In this document: piece by piece, positions 11,963 through 23,259 of the stretch
Numbering within the stretch: position 1 is the stretch's first letter
Layout: each line of letters begins with the position of its first letter
DNA from: Pohlia nutans
Lineage: Eukaryota; Streptophyta; Bryopsida; Bryales; Mniaceae
Direction of reading: 5' to 3'
Assembly (NCBI GenBank): GCA_022496805.1
Contig: CM040102.1
Span: 6,187,001 to 6,251,000 of the forward strand
DNA: 64,000 nt
Position numbers and translations under genes: made by a program
Notes under the pieces: generated by a model
What the model was told of the DNA's origin: nothing
Database searches by the model: none
The model's input: only the letters and a program-made list of their open reading frames with translations

Positions 11963-12070
11963 CACTAGAAGAAAAGGACTTGTTCACTCAGCTTAAAGTG
12001 AGATTCTGAGTAAATTTGGTCACATCTGAGTGAACATGCTCAGTGTGTAAGTCCCTCTTTTCTTCTAGTG
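11963..12070. mobile_element. 108 bp mini-CACTA element
   Basis: Ends CACTAGAAGAAAAG and its inverted partner CTTTTCTTCTAGTG are flanked by the 3 bp direct repeat ATC. CACTA ends with a 3 bp target duplication are diagnostic of the CACTA superfamily. A diverged relative lies at about 12146-12265, ending CTTTTCTTCTAATG. Confidence 0.8.
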
Positions 12071-12404
12071 ATCTTTCTAGGAAGAAATCATGTATAGGCT
12101 TATGTAGAGCCATAAGAATGATCAATTGAGGAAATAGTGAAATGTGCATGTGGAACTTGTACACTGAGCATGTTCACTCAAATGCGACCAAATTAACTCA
12201 AATGTGGCCAAATTCATTCAGAATCCCACTTCAGGCTGAGTGAACAAGTCCCTCTTTTCTTCTAATGAACCTTATCGTGACTCTGCAGAAACCGAGAGCA
12301 TTTGGGAGTTCAAGGGAATGTTATGTCTTGCTTTTGCAAATCCAAAAAAAAGGTTCAATCAAAAAGTTCACTGAGCTAAAAATAAGAACCTATTCACACT
12401 TGCC

Positions 12405-12652
12405 CATAATCTCCCTGCTGGCCCTATCACAGAGAGATAACTTTTTGGTTATCTTTTGCACCACTTGTCCCACACATTTCCTCGCCACTTGTCGACCATG
12501 TTCCCTTCGCCTCCTGATTCTTATACTCCCCACTACAACTCTCCCTGTATCAATCCTTCCTTCCACCCTCGTCTTTATACCCACACTTACCATTTGCATT
12601 CATCAGCAACCATTTACAGTTTTCCGTGTCTGTAATCTCATTGTAATCAACC
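12405..12652 (+). promoter_or_regulatory. Conserved upstream block of the second lumen-protein gene
   Basis: This is the counterpart of 9361-9607, with short insertions (for example an extra 'GTCTTTATACC' stretch). The similarity begins near 'CCCATAATCTCCC', which marks the upstream edge of the duplication. Confidence 0.4.
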
Positions 12653-14126
12653 ATGGCAGCCTCAGCTTCCACAGCATTCGTCGTAACCGGGTCCACGAGC
12701 CTGGAGTTTTCCAGCAAGGCGGCATTCGGCAGCAACAATGTCGTCGTGCAGGGAGCGCCCATGACCAGAGCTCGCGTCGCCGGCATCCGCGCCAGCTCTA
12801 ACAACGCAGAGGTAAATATCGATCTTCATTCATTTACGGTATCTTGAATGTGTGCAAGTCTGATGTACAATGCATGAATTTACTGATGGTGATCGATATG
12901 TGGGATGTCAGGAAGCAAGGCCTGCGAGGCGAGAGGTGCTGGCCGGCATTCTGGCTGCGGGAGCCGCACTGGGATTCTCGCAACAAGCATCGGCTGCCGT
13001 GAACCCCATTGCTACCGCGAAGAGCAAAGCCAGCCAGGCAGTGCAAGGCGCCAAGGACTTGACGGCCGTGAACCCCGTGGGCGATGTGCAGAGCGCCGTG
13101 GGTGATGTGCAGGGCGCTGTGGACGAGGTTTCCTCCGGCCTCAAGCGCCGCATCGATGGCCTCTTCGGCAAGGACAAGGTACACTCAAACCTCTTTATGA
13201 ATACCATCCCTAGCTTTTCACTAAGTGACATATTTTGAATGTGTGACAAGTGTACAGAATACTCAGTTTCGAGAATAATACTCATAATAAGCGTGCATCA
13301 CATAACTCTCCATTTAGATTTTTGTAACAATCAATGCATGTGCATGTGGATGATTCGTCTGCACTCAAAACTCTAAAAACCATATCAACGAGGCTCTCAA
13401 CGCTTTCACTATCATAGTAACATAGTTTGCATGTGTTGCTTCAGTCGATGATAGTTGGTGTCGAGCGTTTACATTCTGACTTAGTACGTTTCAATGTGTA
13501 TTAAAGTTGATAATAGTTGGTGGCTTCGTGTCAAATCCCTTAAATCTTATCAACTAGGCTTCCAACGTTTACACTATGACATAGTTTGAATGTGTGTTAC
13601 AGTTGATGATAGTTAATGGCTAAGTGTGCAGGATGGTGTATTAGTGAAGGTCATGATAAAGCTTGGTTTTATTGTAACTGGGATCGATTGTGTTGTGCAG
13701 CCATACCCGCAGAGGAACACGCAGGTGACAGGCAAGGGCGCCATAGCCGACGCCAAGGCGCGAGTGGGCAGCTTCCTAGACAAGTCGCAGAACCCGCTGG
13801 CGACGAACATCGAGAAGGCGAGCAAGGAGACGGCCGCTGGGTTGGGTACCGCGACGGGGCCGAACTCCGCCAGCGCGCGCGCGGGGCGTGAGTTTCTGGG
13901 ACAGGACAGCACACGCGTGGACGAGGCCACGGAGCGCGTGAACGCCGGCGCGGAGAAGCTGAAGGGCAAGGCGTTGCAGGCGTTCGGTGACGCCAAGGAC
14001 GCGGTGGGCGCGGCCAAGGACGCCGCGCCCGACGTGAACCTGCCGTCGGCGCCGCAAGACTCAGGCCTGTTCAACGGGTTGGCTAGCAAAGTGGAGGATG
14101 TGAAGAGCAAGCTCCCGGGACAGTAA
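12653..14126 (+). CDS. Predicted thylakoid-lumen Ala/Lys-rich helical protein, copy 2 (3 exons)
   Basis: Exons 12653-12811, 12912-13178 and 13701-14126 have the same sizes and phases as copy 1 (159, 267 and 426 bases) and encode 283 residues. The twin-arginine segment ARREVLAGILAAGAALGF and ASA site are unchanged. The eight replacements relative to copy 1 are four in the transit region (including A10V and S26G), one in exon 2 (N to S in the SKANQ motif) and three in exon 3. No frame damage is visible, so both copies look functional. Intron 2 is longer than in copy 1 and contains repeated 'GTTGATGATAGTT' segments. Function is unknown; lumen targeting is inferred from the signal. Confidence 0.85.
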
Positions 14127-14341
14127 CTAATTCGCTGACAAAGCCTAGCTAGCTTTTGGAGCTGAGCTCGTGAGTGTAGAATAGAATTGCAAGGGATTTG
14201 TGATATAAACTGCAACAACATGCATGGAATTCATTGATGGGTGCTGCATGTACGAATCTGTACAAACCAGGAGTTCCTCTTAGGAGAGGTGTACTGTACA
14301 TTTAACCCCTAAAGGATCAACCATCCATATTCTGTTTTTTG

Positions 14342-14928
14342 TTAACCCCTTAACGTACCAGGGTGTCCCTGGAATTGACAATTTAAGAAAAAACATTATA
14401 AACTACCATTTAGAAGAATATTCTGGAATTGATATACATATGAAAGTTCTAGATCTTGAATTTTAGATTCCATCCGTACGGTTCCATTCACTAATACAAT
14501 CACCAATATTTAATTATAAAATTTGAAAGTTAAAATTAAAAATTCCTTCTAAATTCGATTACAAACTAAATTTCAATATTTTTTGAGTAAATTTTTTGGA
14601 ATGAGTTTGAAATGAGATACTCTTAAGTGTGGTGATACTTTGAAATTTTTGTGTTTCTAAAATTTATGACCTCATTTTTCACGATTCCACTTTGAACTAG
14701 AGTCAATGCAATTTTGGCTTGGTCAACGACTTGACATACTTCTACATTTGCAATTTTAGAAAAATATGTACTCTAGTATGACTAAATCCAGCCATTAGAT
14801 AGGACAACAACTTGGTGAAGAATCTCCAAAAAATTGGATGAGTATCATCCAAGCGTTGATGAGAACGTGAGAAGGCTTTGAAATCATCCGTCGGCCAGTT
14901 TCTAGACGCTGTGACGTTTAGGGGTTAA
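14342..14928. mobile_element. Nested TTAA-flanked element, 0.59 kb
   Basis: Left end TTAACCCCTTAACGTACC; right end GACGTTTAGGGGTTAA. A relative of similar length lies at 40509-41073 (left end TTAACCCTTAAACGTACC). It sits 40 bp inside the larger element. Confidence 0.8.
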
Positions 14929-15289
14929 ATGACCCAGAAGATCAAGTGTTTTAGCTTTGTTGAAGTTGATGTTTATGTTAAATGTTTAAGTTAAGTTACA
15001 TGATACATCTTTTGACCGTTGGGATTGAAGAATACGCTTCATTTGAAGATTTTTCACCTTCGATAAATTTTGAATTCTCATATTCAAAATACAAAGGATA
15101 TTCTAAGAATACTCTAATCATGTGCCGTCTTTAATTTCTTCACTTTCATTTTTTAACTACTTGTAAACATGATCTTCACCTATCTTAAACAGAAATTTAG
15201 ATATTAAATTTGTCAAAAATGTATTTATTCTGAGTTTTTGTAAATCATGTTGAATTTTTTGTTATACCTTCATAATGTTGATGACTATC

Positions 15290-15440
15290 GTATCTATGAA
15301 AAATCATAAATTATAAAATGTGGTATGCAGTTAGTAAAGTACGGTATCTATGAAAAATCATAAATTATAAAATGTGGTATGCAGTTAGTAAAGTACGGTA
15401 TCTATGAAAAATCATAAATTATATAATGTAGTATGCAGTA
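15290..15440. repeat. 54 bp tandem repeat, about three copies
   Basis: Copies start at 15290, 15344 and 15398. The first two are identical over almost the full unit beginning GTATCTATGAAAAATC; the third is diverged at its end. The array lies within the TTAA element. Confidence 0.9.
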
Positions 15441-15682
15441 TGCAGATTGTAATGCTTTTACTTTGTAAAACATGTGAGGATCTTTAGGGATTAATGGCAA
15501 GAATGGGTGTTGGCTATTGTCACTGATCAGAATGTGATATCAGTGGTCTTTCTGTCTTTGGGTTATGAATGTGATGCACTGCTTTTCATGGGGAGGTTTG
15601 TGGTACTCAGGTTACAGTTCTATAGTATGTGAGTATCCATTGGTTGATTGTAGAAGATACTCTGTAAAATCTTCAATGATGA

Positions 15683-15938
15683 GTAAATTCGCTGACAAGC
15701 TAGCTAGCTTTTCGAGCAACGTCTGAATTAGCTTGTGAGTGTAGAATGGAATTGCAAGCGACTTGTGATACAAACTGCAACATGTATTGATTTGATTGAT
15801 GGGTGCTGCATGTGTGAATCTGTACAAATCAGGAGTTTCTGTTGGGAGAGGTGTGTTAGCACATATATTTAATGACAAGAATGAATGTTTGACTTTTTAT
15901 CACTGATTAGAATGTGATGTGGACTTTGTGTCTATGGA
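15683..15938 (+). repeat. Third, gene-less copy of the lumen-gene 3' UTR
   Basis: 'AAATTCGCTGACAAG' through 'CTGCATGTGTGAATCTGTAC' and 'GGAGTTTCTGTTGGGAGAGG' repeats the 3' UTR found after both genes, with more divergence. No coding exon precedes it. It is a remnant of a further partial tandem duplication. Confidence 0.65.
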
Positions 15939-16288
15939 CATAACATTCAGTAGTCCTTGCCTCCTACAATAGATGGTGTGGAATATTCCGCAGTTAATGG
16001 TACTTCATCAGTAGCTAAGGCCAAGCTTCCATGTGGTGGCTGGTCTTATAGAGGAGGAAGCTGTACCGAAATGAGTGAAACCAAGAGAACTCAAGAGTAT
16101 ATATTTCATTTGTATTGAAATGGATGGAATATGGGTGGTTCTTGAGACTTCATTTCTTGTCTTCTAGTGCCTTTCAATTAACCGATTCCCATATGAAAAC
16201 CTACCCTAAGTGGACAGGTGAAGGCTCAAGGTGACGAGCAAAGTGCATGAAGGAAAGGCAGCGGACATGAAGGCTACTGAATGTTATG
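15939..16288. mobile_element. MITE with CATAACATTCAGTAG ends (9 bp flank repeat)
   Basis: Terminal inverted repeats CATAACATTCAGTAG/CTACTGAATGTTATG are flanked by GTCTATGGA and GACTATGGA, an 8/9 direct repeat. A 9 bp duplication suggests a Mutator-like origin; an 8 bp one would suggest hAT. A related element with CATAACATTGAGTAG lies at about 51.5-51.8 kb. Confidence 0.6.
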
Positions 16289-17470
16289 GACTATGGATGT
16301 GATGTTTTGAGAGCGTGTGAAAAAACTCTTCAATGATAAGTACATATTCAATGTGCAGGACGTTAATATCAAAACAATTTGTCTGTTTTAGGTTGTTTAC
16401 AAAAAAAATTAACCTTTATATCTTTTGCATAGAATGTCTAAATATGACATGCTCAACTGTGTTATGATATGTTGATAAGAATTTTAAAAAATAAGCCAAT
16501 TTAATAATAGTAAATTTCCTCAATTTTTGAAATGTTTCAATTAGGTGTAGTTACTAAATAGATGTTTTGGGGTGAATGATCATCTTGTTTAGTGTTTTCA
16601 CACAGGATGAGAATTTGTTGCTTGTGAGTGTAGAGAATAAAGTGACTTGTGATGGGTTTTTTTCTGGTTACTTGGAGCCAGACTCCAATGTAGTGGCACT
16701 GTCACAACAGTCTAAATCTACTCTCTATTGCATGCATGGTGCACTACTACAGTGAAAAAAATTCCCGGGAAAGGTGGTACATCTAACCCTCTCCAGTGAC
16801 GCACTTTGTAATTACACATTTTCTGTACACATTTTGTGTGTATCTTCCATGTTATTTACAACTTTCACATGTTGAACTGTGGGTGCATTTTGAAGTCCAT
16901 TGTCTCTATGAGTAACTATCATTAGAGACGGTTATAGTATATAATTTGTACGTTTTAATGAATTTTTTTCTCTTTTTATGCAATATATCAATAGAATGTG
17001 ACGTGGTTTTTATGTCTATGAAATCATTTCATATGCATCATTTCATATGATGTTTTTCATGGTCACAAATGATCATAAGTGAAAGTTAAGACTGATTGAA
17101 AGTCCCTGCAATGTTTCAAGGTGAATGATGATCATCTTGTTCAGTGTGTTCCTTGTCGTTACTTTATACTATGTTTATAGATAAACAAGTCCTTATGCAA
17201 ATCAGGAAGAACAATCAGACATGCATCATTTGAGTGGATTGTGTGATTCACAATTTAAAAGATGTACAGTAGTTCCAGTGAGGCAAATTGGAAATTATGT
17301 ACTCAACCTTCTACAGACTTTGATTTTCATACTCTATTGAGTCTATTCATTTCTTGCTATATAGCCTACCACACTGAAATCCAAATCATTGTGAAGTTGA
17401 TGAAAAAAATTGCAGATGTGTGAGGAGATTTTAAGATCACAAGTTCATTTAGGATCAAAGCGAGGTCCAT
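16289..17470. other. Rest of the duplicated 3' flank, no gene seen
   Basis: This is degenerate sequence matching the downstream flank of the first gene copy block by block. It also contains a repeated 'GGTGAATGATCATCTTGTT' segment near 16578 and 17122. No open frame of interest. Confidence 0.5.
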
Positions 17471-17838
17471 TTCTACCACTAAGGTAAGGGGTACAATTGC
17501 CGTCACTTTAAGAATTTCAACCTACAAGGAGCGCTGGTTTTGAATGATAAAAAATTGCAGCACATAAATTTTTGGGTTTAATAACCAAGCTCAATTTTTA
17601 ATTAATTTTTTTCACGATGTTTGATTTTGTTATAAATTTTCAAACTTAATATGCATAGACCACTATTGATGTCAGTAGGTGTACCAATAATTGTCTTTCA
17701 TTGTTAATTCAATTAGATTGCTAACGTGATATTCATAATTAATGCTTGTAATAACTAAATTGGGAACTTCTGCAAGTTGAAACAGGTGCTTTTATAGGTG
17801 ACCACAATTGGTACCTAACAATTTCTTGTCATTCTACC

Positions 17839-18415
17839 CTAACCCCTAACTGCCCAAGCAGGCGTTTTTGGCCTGATGTACAGATTTCATCCGTATTTTC
17901 TCATCCGTCATGCATTTTTTGTGGTGTGATTTTTTTACTGAATTTTTTATGGGAAGTTAGCTTCGTGTATGTGTGATTCGATCGAAAAGGAAATAATTTT
18001 TGAAAAAATTATGCCTCATTTTGTGTTGTAGTGTTTCACCGAAAATCTTGAAGATTTTGGTCTAAAAGTGTTCTTGAAAAAAAAAACTATTGAAATCAAG
18101 CATCCAAAAAATCTCCAAAAATCACTACACCTAAAGTACTACATTATAACTCTTCACAACAAATTTCATCCACATATTGTCAATATCTTATTCGTAATTG
18201 AATTACAAAATAATTTTTTATTTTATGTTTCAAAATTTATAAAAAAAGATTAGTGATAGCAGTCATAGATCTAATCGTATAGATAGAATCTAAAATTAAA
18301 AACGTATAACTTTTATTCATACATCAAGTTCTAAATATTCATATTAATTGCATTTTATAATGCATCTTTGCAAAACTGCCTAAACTGGACATAGGTGAGG
18401 ACGTTTAGGGGTTAA
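17839..18415. mobile_element. TTAA-type element, 0.58 kb
   Basis: Left end CTAACCCCTAACTGCCC (TTAA changed to CTAA); right end GGACGTTTAGGGGTTAA. The interior matches 7153-7699 and, in inverted orientation, 32628-33212 and 59608-60193, making this one subfamily of about 0.55-0.6 kb. Confidence 0.62.
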
Positions 18416-19261
18416 GTGCAAACCTGTTGTTACAACCAAAGTTGAGCTGAATATTGTTTCACCAGAGGTTGTAACATATTTTGGGTTGAACCAACACTTT
18501 GAATGGAATTGCTGATTCAACATGCAACATGGGTTTTGCTCTACACTTACATAGAACGTGAAGGACGATTAAATTTTTTCGCTGAAGGAATAGGGTGGGC
18601 TAATTCCTGTAGTTTTTACAATACAAATGTATTATAAATGTACTCCTCATTTCTTGTAGCCCCCTCACTTGGGGCACTTTAGAAATTGCACTAATGTATT
18701 TTGAATGATGCTTATGTATCAAGTATAACTTCGCGGATAGAAGTGACAGAATGTAAGTTGCAGCAGAAGCCACCATATGAAGCCACCATATGAAGCCACC
18801 ATATGGAGTTGAAACTGGTATAATCCAAGTATTGATTGTAATGGTGCAATTTCCTCATGGTCGGGTCACACCAGCCACAATCCAATAGGATGTGCATGCG
18901 TTATGGTAAGTAACCTGACAAAATCAATTTTATTTGAATCTCTATAGTACAAAAGGAACGCATGTAAGAAAGTGATGCAACACAAAAAAAGAACAATTAT
19001 AAATTTGCAGCAGGGAAGTGCATGCATTCAATGGTCAACAGTGCTTGCATGTAGAGAAGACAAGTTTCAACACTGCGCAAATTATATTTTAGTGTATACG
19101 ACTTTACCTCTTGGAGAGGTCACTAGTATATATTTAGTGTAACTACGTGTGTTAAGAGGGTATTTTAATGGGGGCTATTATATAGATGGAATATTTAAGG
19201 CATATTCTAAAATATTCTAAGTATATTCCAAATACATCCTCAAAACATTCTTTACTTGAAT
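18416..19261. other. Spacer with a small tandem repeat, no gene seen
   Basis: At 18767-18808 'GAAGCCACCATAT' occurs three times in tandem. The rest is AT-rich with no coding or RNA signal that I can recognise. Confidence 0.5.
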
Positions 19262-19342
19262 TTAACCCCTAAACGTCTGAGCGTGCCACTGTGGCTAGTA
19301 AGAGTATTTCGGTGTATTTGAGATATTTCAGCATCTTTGGTG
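19262..19342. mobile_element. Truncated TTAA element cut by the Copia insertion
   Basis: 'TTAACCCCTAAACGTCTGAG' and the following 'GTATTTCGGTGTATTT' match the start of the element at 52169-52401. The match stops where the Copia LTR begins, and no right end is visible after the 3' LTR. Confidence 0.45.
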
Positions 19343-19697
19343 TGTTGGAATTAAGTTACTCATGTGGTAATTAAGTTACTCATGAGGGGACTGATAGACC
19401 AAGGGTCTATGCCTAAGTTACTCATATGGTAATTAAATTACTTATGAGGGAACTGATAGACCAAGAGTCTATGACTTCAAGTTAGTTAGAACACCAAAGT
19501 AATAGTCTAGTTAGTCTGTACATATTCTAAGTATGTAGACAGACGGTACTAGGACTATAAGTGTGGCTTGGTGGGTGAAGGAGATACAATTGTCTATTGG
19601 ACAAGATCTCACTTCTATGGTTGGGTGGCAAGTCACATATCAATAAACTTTATTTATTGTTTACCTTCTGTGCACTTTGTCTTTCTTAAATCTAACA
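19343..19697 (+). repeat. 5' LTR of the Copia element
   Basis: 355 bp, TGTTGGAATT...TCTAACA. It contains internal duplicates of ATTAAGTTACTCATG and CTGATAGACCAAG. The likely TATA/polyA region is around 'CAATAAACTTTATTTATTG' near its 3' end. Confidence 0.97.
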
Positions 19698-19712
19698 TGG
19701 TATCAGAGCTAG
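19698..19712 (+). other. Primer-binding site (initiator-Met tRNA)
   Basis: TGGTATCAGAGC directly follows the 5' LTR. It is the usual plant copia primer site, complementary to the 3' end of initiator methionine tRNA. Confidence 0.93.
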
Positions 19713-19828
19713 GTTGATTGAAGGAGAGAGTAGAGAGTTGATTTGGGTTTTGATTTGATTCATAGTTAAACCTAGGATTGGCCCCATAGTCTCAAAGTTG
19801 TTGGCTGCATTGACGAGTGCAAGTTAGC

Positions 19829-20745
19829 ATGGCTAGTTCTAGCAGTGGAACTAGTTTCTTGGACAAGTTTGGTGGTCAGGGATTCAATTCATGGAAATTG
19901 AGGATGATCTATCTCTTGAAGAGGGATGGGTTGTGGAAGTTGGTAAGTGGTGAAGAACCAATGCCAACTCGCACTGCAAGTGACACACCAATTGGAAATG
20001 TCCAAGGAGAGAGTGGAGAAGGGGGAGCCAATAATGTTGGTACTGTTAGTGATAACAGTAAGACAAAGTGGTTAGAACGTGATCAAATAGCCCTCTCTAC
20101 TATTGTCTTCTATCTCTTAGATGAGCCACTCTATCAGATCACTCATTGTAACACTGCTAAAGCAGCATGGGATGAGCTTTGTCACATTTATGAGATGAGT
20201 GATATGCATTCAAAGAGGCTTCTCCAAAAGGAGTTTTGGTCCTTCAAAGTGAATGAGTCTGAGAGTATGGCATGTGCCATAGCCAAATTTAGATCATTGG
20301 TTGATCGTTTGGCAGGAGTGGGAGTCATTTGCAATGACGAAGATAAGATTAATGTGCTTTTGAGTTCGTTACCTGATGCATGGTTAAGTTTCACTAACAT
20401 TCATAGTAATGAGAAGAATCTATCCTACCTCATTGGTAAGATTCTGCAGGAAGAACAAAGATTGATTGTTTTCTCTGGTGAAACTAAAGATACCTCGAGT
20501 GCCTTACTAACTGTGAGAAAAAGTAGTCAATTTAAGAAGTCTGGTCACTCTAGTGCATTTAAGGGTAAGTGCTTCAATTGTGGTAAACATGGCCACAAAG
20601 CTTCCCAATGCAAAGAGAAGAAAAAGAAGAAGTCTCACGGTAAAGGCAAGAAGGGCAAAGAGGGTAACCATGAGGATAAAAGTGTCTACTGCGTGTTACT
20701 TGCAGAACATCACACCAATCAAGGCCCTGATATCAAAGACGAGTT
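19829..20745 (+). CDS. gag: Copia gag (capsid and zinc knuckle), truncated
   Basis: Reading from the ATG at 19829, the product has the copia Gag core ('FLDKFGGQGFNSWKLRM' near the N-terminus, as in UBN2-type Gag). It ends in a CCHC zinc knuckle, CFNCGKHGHKASQC, and a Lys-rich tail. In plants this protein forms the virus-like particle that packages the RNA. The frame normally continues into protease and integrase. Here it meets the deletion near 20740 and runs only to a stop at 20803 in unrelated frame. No other damage is visible. Confidence 0.9.
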
Positions 20746-22835
20746 GGGAACTATGGTATGGCACCAAACCAATCTATGCTCATCTTCATGTTTTTGGATG
20801 TAAAGGATTTGCTAAAATTCCTGATGAGCAAAGGCAAAAATTAGACATGAAGTCTAAAGATTGCATTTTTGTTGGTTATAGTGATCAATCTAAAGGCTAT
20901 AAATTGTTTGATCCTATCAAAAGAAAAATGTTCTTTAGCCGTGATGTAGACTTCATTGAAAGTCACCAGAGAGTAGTTCCCAAAGATCTAGATTGTCATA
21001 GTGACCAAGATCGCATCAAAGATCTTGTCAAAGGTGATGACAAAGATGATGCCCAAGATCTTGTTGATGATCAAGACAAAGATCACGAGTCAGATCACGT
21101 TGAGGATAGTGACCAAATAGACATAGAGGTAGAAAGAGGAGATTTACCACAAATACCTTATGAGCCTCAAGTAAGAAGGGGAACTAGAGTAAGAAAACCT
21201 TCTCTTAAATTACTAGAGTCCATTAATTTGGTTGTTGAGAATGACCCCTCTACTTTGACTGAAGCATTAGCAAGAGAAGATGGTGAGAAGTGGAAGGAAG
21301 CAATTCTATCTGAGTACAATTCATTGATAGAGAAGCAAACTTGGAAATTAGTCCAATTACTTCCAAATAGAAAGCATCTGGGCTGCAAGTGGGTTTTTAA
21401 ACTCAAACGAAGAGCCGATGGGAGTTTGGACAAATACAAAGCAAGGTTGGTAGCAAAAGGCTATGATCAAATTGAAGGTCTTGACTTCAATGAGACTTTC
21501 TCCCCGGTGGTAAGAATGACCACTATACGCTTATTACTTGCTATGGCTACAAATCTTGACTGTGAGATCCAGCAGATGGATGTGAAGACAGCGTTCCTAA
21601 ATGGAGATTTGAACGAGACAATTTGTATGAAGCAACCTGAAGGCTTCATCAAGAAGGGGGAACAAGATTATGTTTGTTTGCTCCTGAAATCGATCTACGG
21701 CTTGAAACAAGCTCCGCGAATGTGGAACGAACATATCAGTTCGTTTTTACTCAGCCTTGGATTTACAAGAAGCGTCAAAGACAACGGCCTTTACATTTTA
21801 CATGAAGGTGAAGTCTTTCTCTGGTTAGCCTTATATATTGACGATTCATTTCTTTTCAGCAATGATTTGAAATTAACGAATAGAATCAAGAAGGCTTTGT
21901 CAGAGAAATATGAAATGACAGACATGGGAGATCTTTACTCCGGTTTAAATCTTCAAGTTACTAGAGATAGACAAAGACGCATCTTGTGTGTTAGCCAGTC
22001 AAAGTACATTGAGCAAAAACTTAAAGACTTTAACTTAAATCATGCTAAGCCTATGTCTACTCCATTAGAGGCTAATTGCAATCTTCAGTGTGTAAACAAG
22101 ATTACACTAGAAGAAGAGGAAGCAATGCAGGCAATTCCCTACAAATTAGCAGTGGGATGCCAAATGTATTTAGCTATAACTACTCGACCAGATTTATCTC
22201 AAGGAGTAAGTATGGTAGCTGGGTACAATTCTAATCCAAGACTCAAGCATTGGTCTTCGGTAAAACGAATATGGAGATATCTCAATGGGACAAGCAATGA
22301 GGGCTTGGTCTACAAAGGAGATGACAATTTGCAAGTGATTGGATATTGTGACTCTGATTGGGCTGGAGATCCGGAAGAAAGGAGATCAAGAACTGGCTAT
22401 GTTTTTATGTTAGCCAATGCAGCCATTTCTTGGAACAGTGTGAAGCAGAAAGCTATTGCTCAATCAAGTGCGGAAGCTGAATATTACGCAGCAGGTGAAG
22501 CCACCAAGGAAGCCATATGGATAAGACACATTCTAGAGGAAATGGGGTTTCCTCATAAAGGGCCTACAGTAATTTACTGTGATAGTCAAAGTTGTATAGC
22601 TATGACTAAGAATCCCGAATTCCATAGACGCACTAAACACATTGAGTGTAGGTGTCATTTCATTAGATCTAAGGTTAAATCTAATGAGGTGGAGTTTGTC
22701 TATTTGGGTACAGACCAAATGGTGGCAGATACATTCACCAAAAGCCTACCTAAGGCTAAATTTGAGTATTGTAAGAGTAGACTTGGAGTTCTACCTATCA
22801 AGTCACTCAAGAGGAAATTAGAGGACTTAGAGTAG
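20746..22835 (+). pseudogene. pol: Copia pol remnant: integrase C-terminus, reverse transcriptase, RNase H
   Basis: The frame resumes at WELWYGTKP, the segment after the integrase catalytic core, and stays open to the stop at 22835. Integrase C-terminus (HVFGCKGFA...FVGYSDQSKGYK) is followed by an acidic linker. Reverse transcriptase follows, with GCKWVFK, KARLVAKGYDQ, QMDVKTAFLNG, LYGLKQAP-like IYGLKQAPR and the catalytic YIDD. RNase H has DSDWAGD, SAEAEYYA and the ADTFTKSL tail. Relative to gag it is in a different frame and lacks protease and the integrase catalytic triad, so it cannot be made as a gag-pol fusion from this copy. Confidence 0.93.
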
Positions 22836-22892
22836 TACTAAGTTATAGTAAATAATGTGGCACTTCATTATTATCTACTTTAGGTGGTTCTA

Positions 22893-22904
22893 ACTATGGG
22901 GGAG
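22893..22904 (+). other. Polypurine tract
   Basis: ACTATGGGGGAG immediately precedes the 3' LTR, the expected place for plus-strand priming. Confidence 0.88.
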
Positions 22905-23259
22905 TGTTGGAATTAAGTTACTCATGTGGTAATTAAGTTACTCATGAGGGGACTGATAGACCAAGGGTCTATGCCTAAGTTACTCATATGGTAATTAAGT
23001 TACTTATGAGGGAACTGATAGACCAAGAGTCTATGACTCCAAGTTAGTTAGAACACCAAAGTAATAGTCTAATTAGTCTGTACATATTCTAAGTATGTAG
23101 ACAGACGATACTAGGACTATAAGTGTGGCTTGGTGGGTGAAGGAGATACAATTGTCTATTGGACAAGATCTCACTTCTATGGTTGGGTGGCAAGTCACAT
23201 ATCAATAAACTTTATTTATTGTTTACCTTCTGTGCACATTGTCTTTCTTAAATCTAACA
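22905..23259 (+). repeat. 3' LTR of the Copia element
   Basis: 355 bp, differing from the 5' LTR at five single bases with no length change. Confidence 0.97.

Larger units (their letters stand above)
14302..15494. mobile_element. TTAA-flanked element in the 3' flank of the second gene copy
   Basis: Left end TTAACCCCTAAAGGATC; right end GGATCTTTAGGGATTAA. Copy 1 of the gene gives the empty site: its flank reads ACAT-TTTA-TGGCAAG, while here ACAT is followed by TTAA, the element, TTAA and TGGCAAG. So one TTAA-like target was duplicated. A second TTAA element is nested near its left end. Confidence 0.82.
19343..23259 (+). mobile_element. Ty1/copia LTR retrotransposon, internally deleted
   Basis: Two 355 bp LTRs (TG...CA) bound a 3.9 kb element, flanked by a perfect 5 bp target duplication, TGGTG (19338-19342 and 23260-23264). 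Primer-binding site, gag, part of integrase, reverse transcriptase, RNase H and polypurine tract lie in copia order. The protease and the integrase catalytic core are missing. The LTRs differ at 5 of 355 positions (about 1.4%), so the insertion is young. Because the deletion also changes frame, this copy could only have moved using proteins from an intact relative, unless the deletion happened after insertion. Confidence 0.97.

Noticed and set aside
17482..17826. Possible element bounded by GGTACAATTG..GTCAC and its rough inverse
   Set aside because: The ends match only over a few words, with no flank repeat, so too weak to call.
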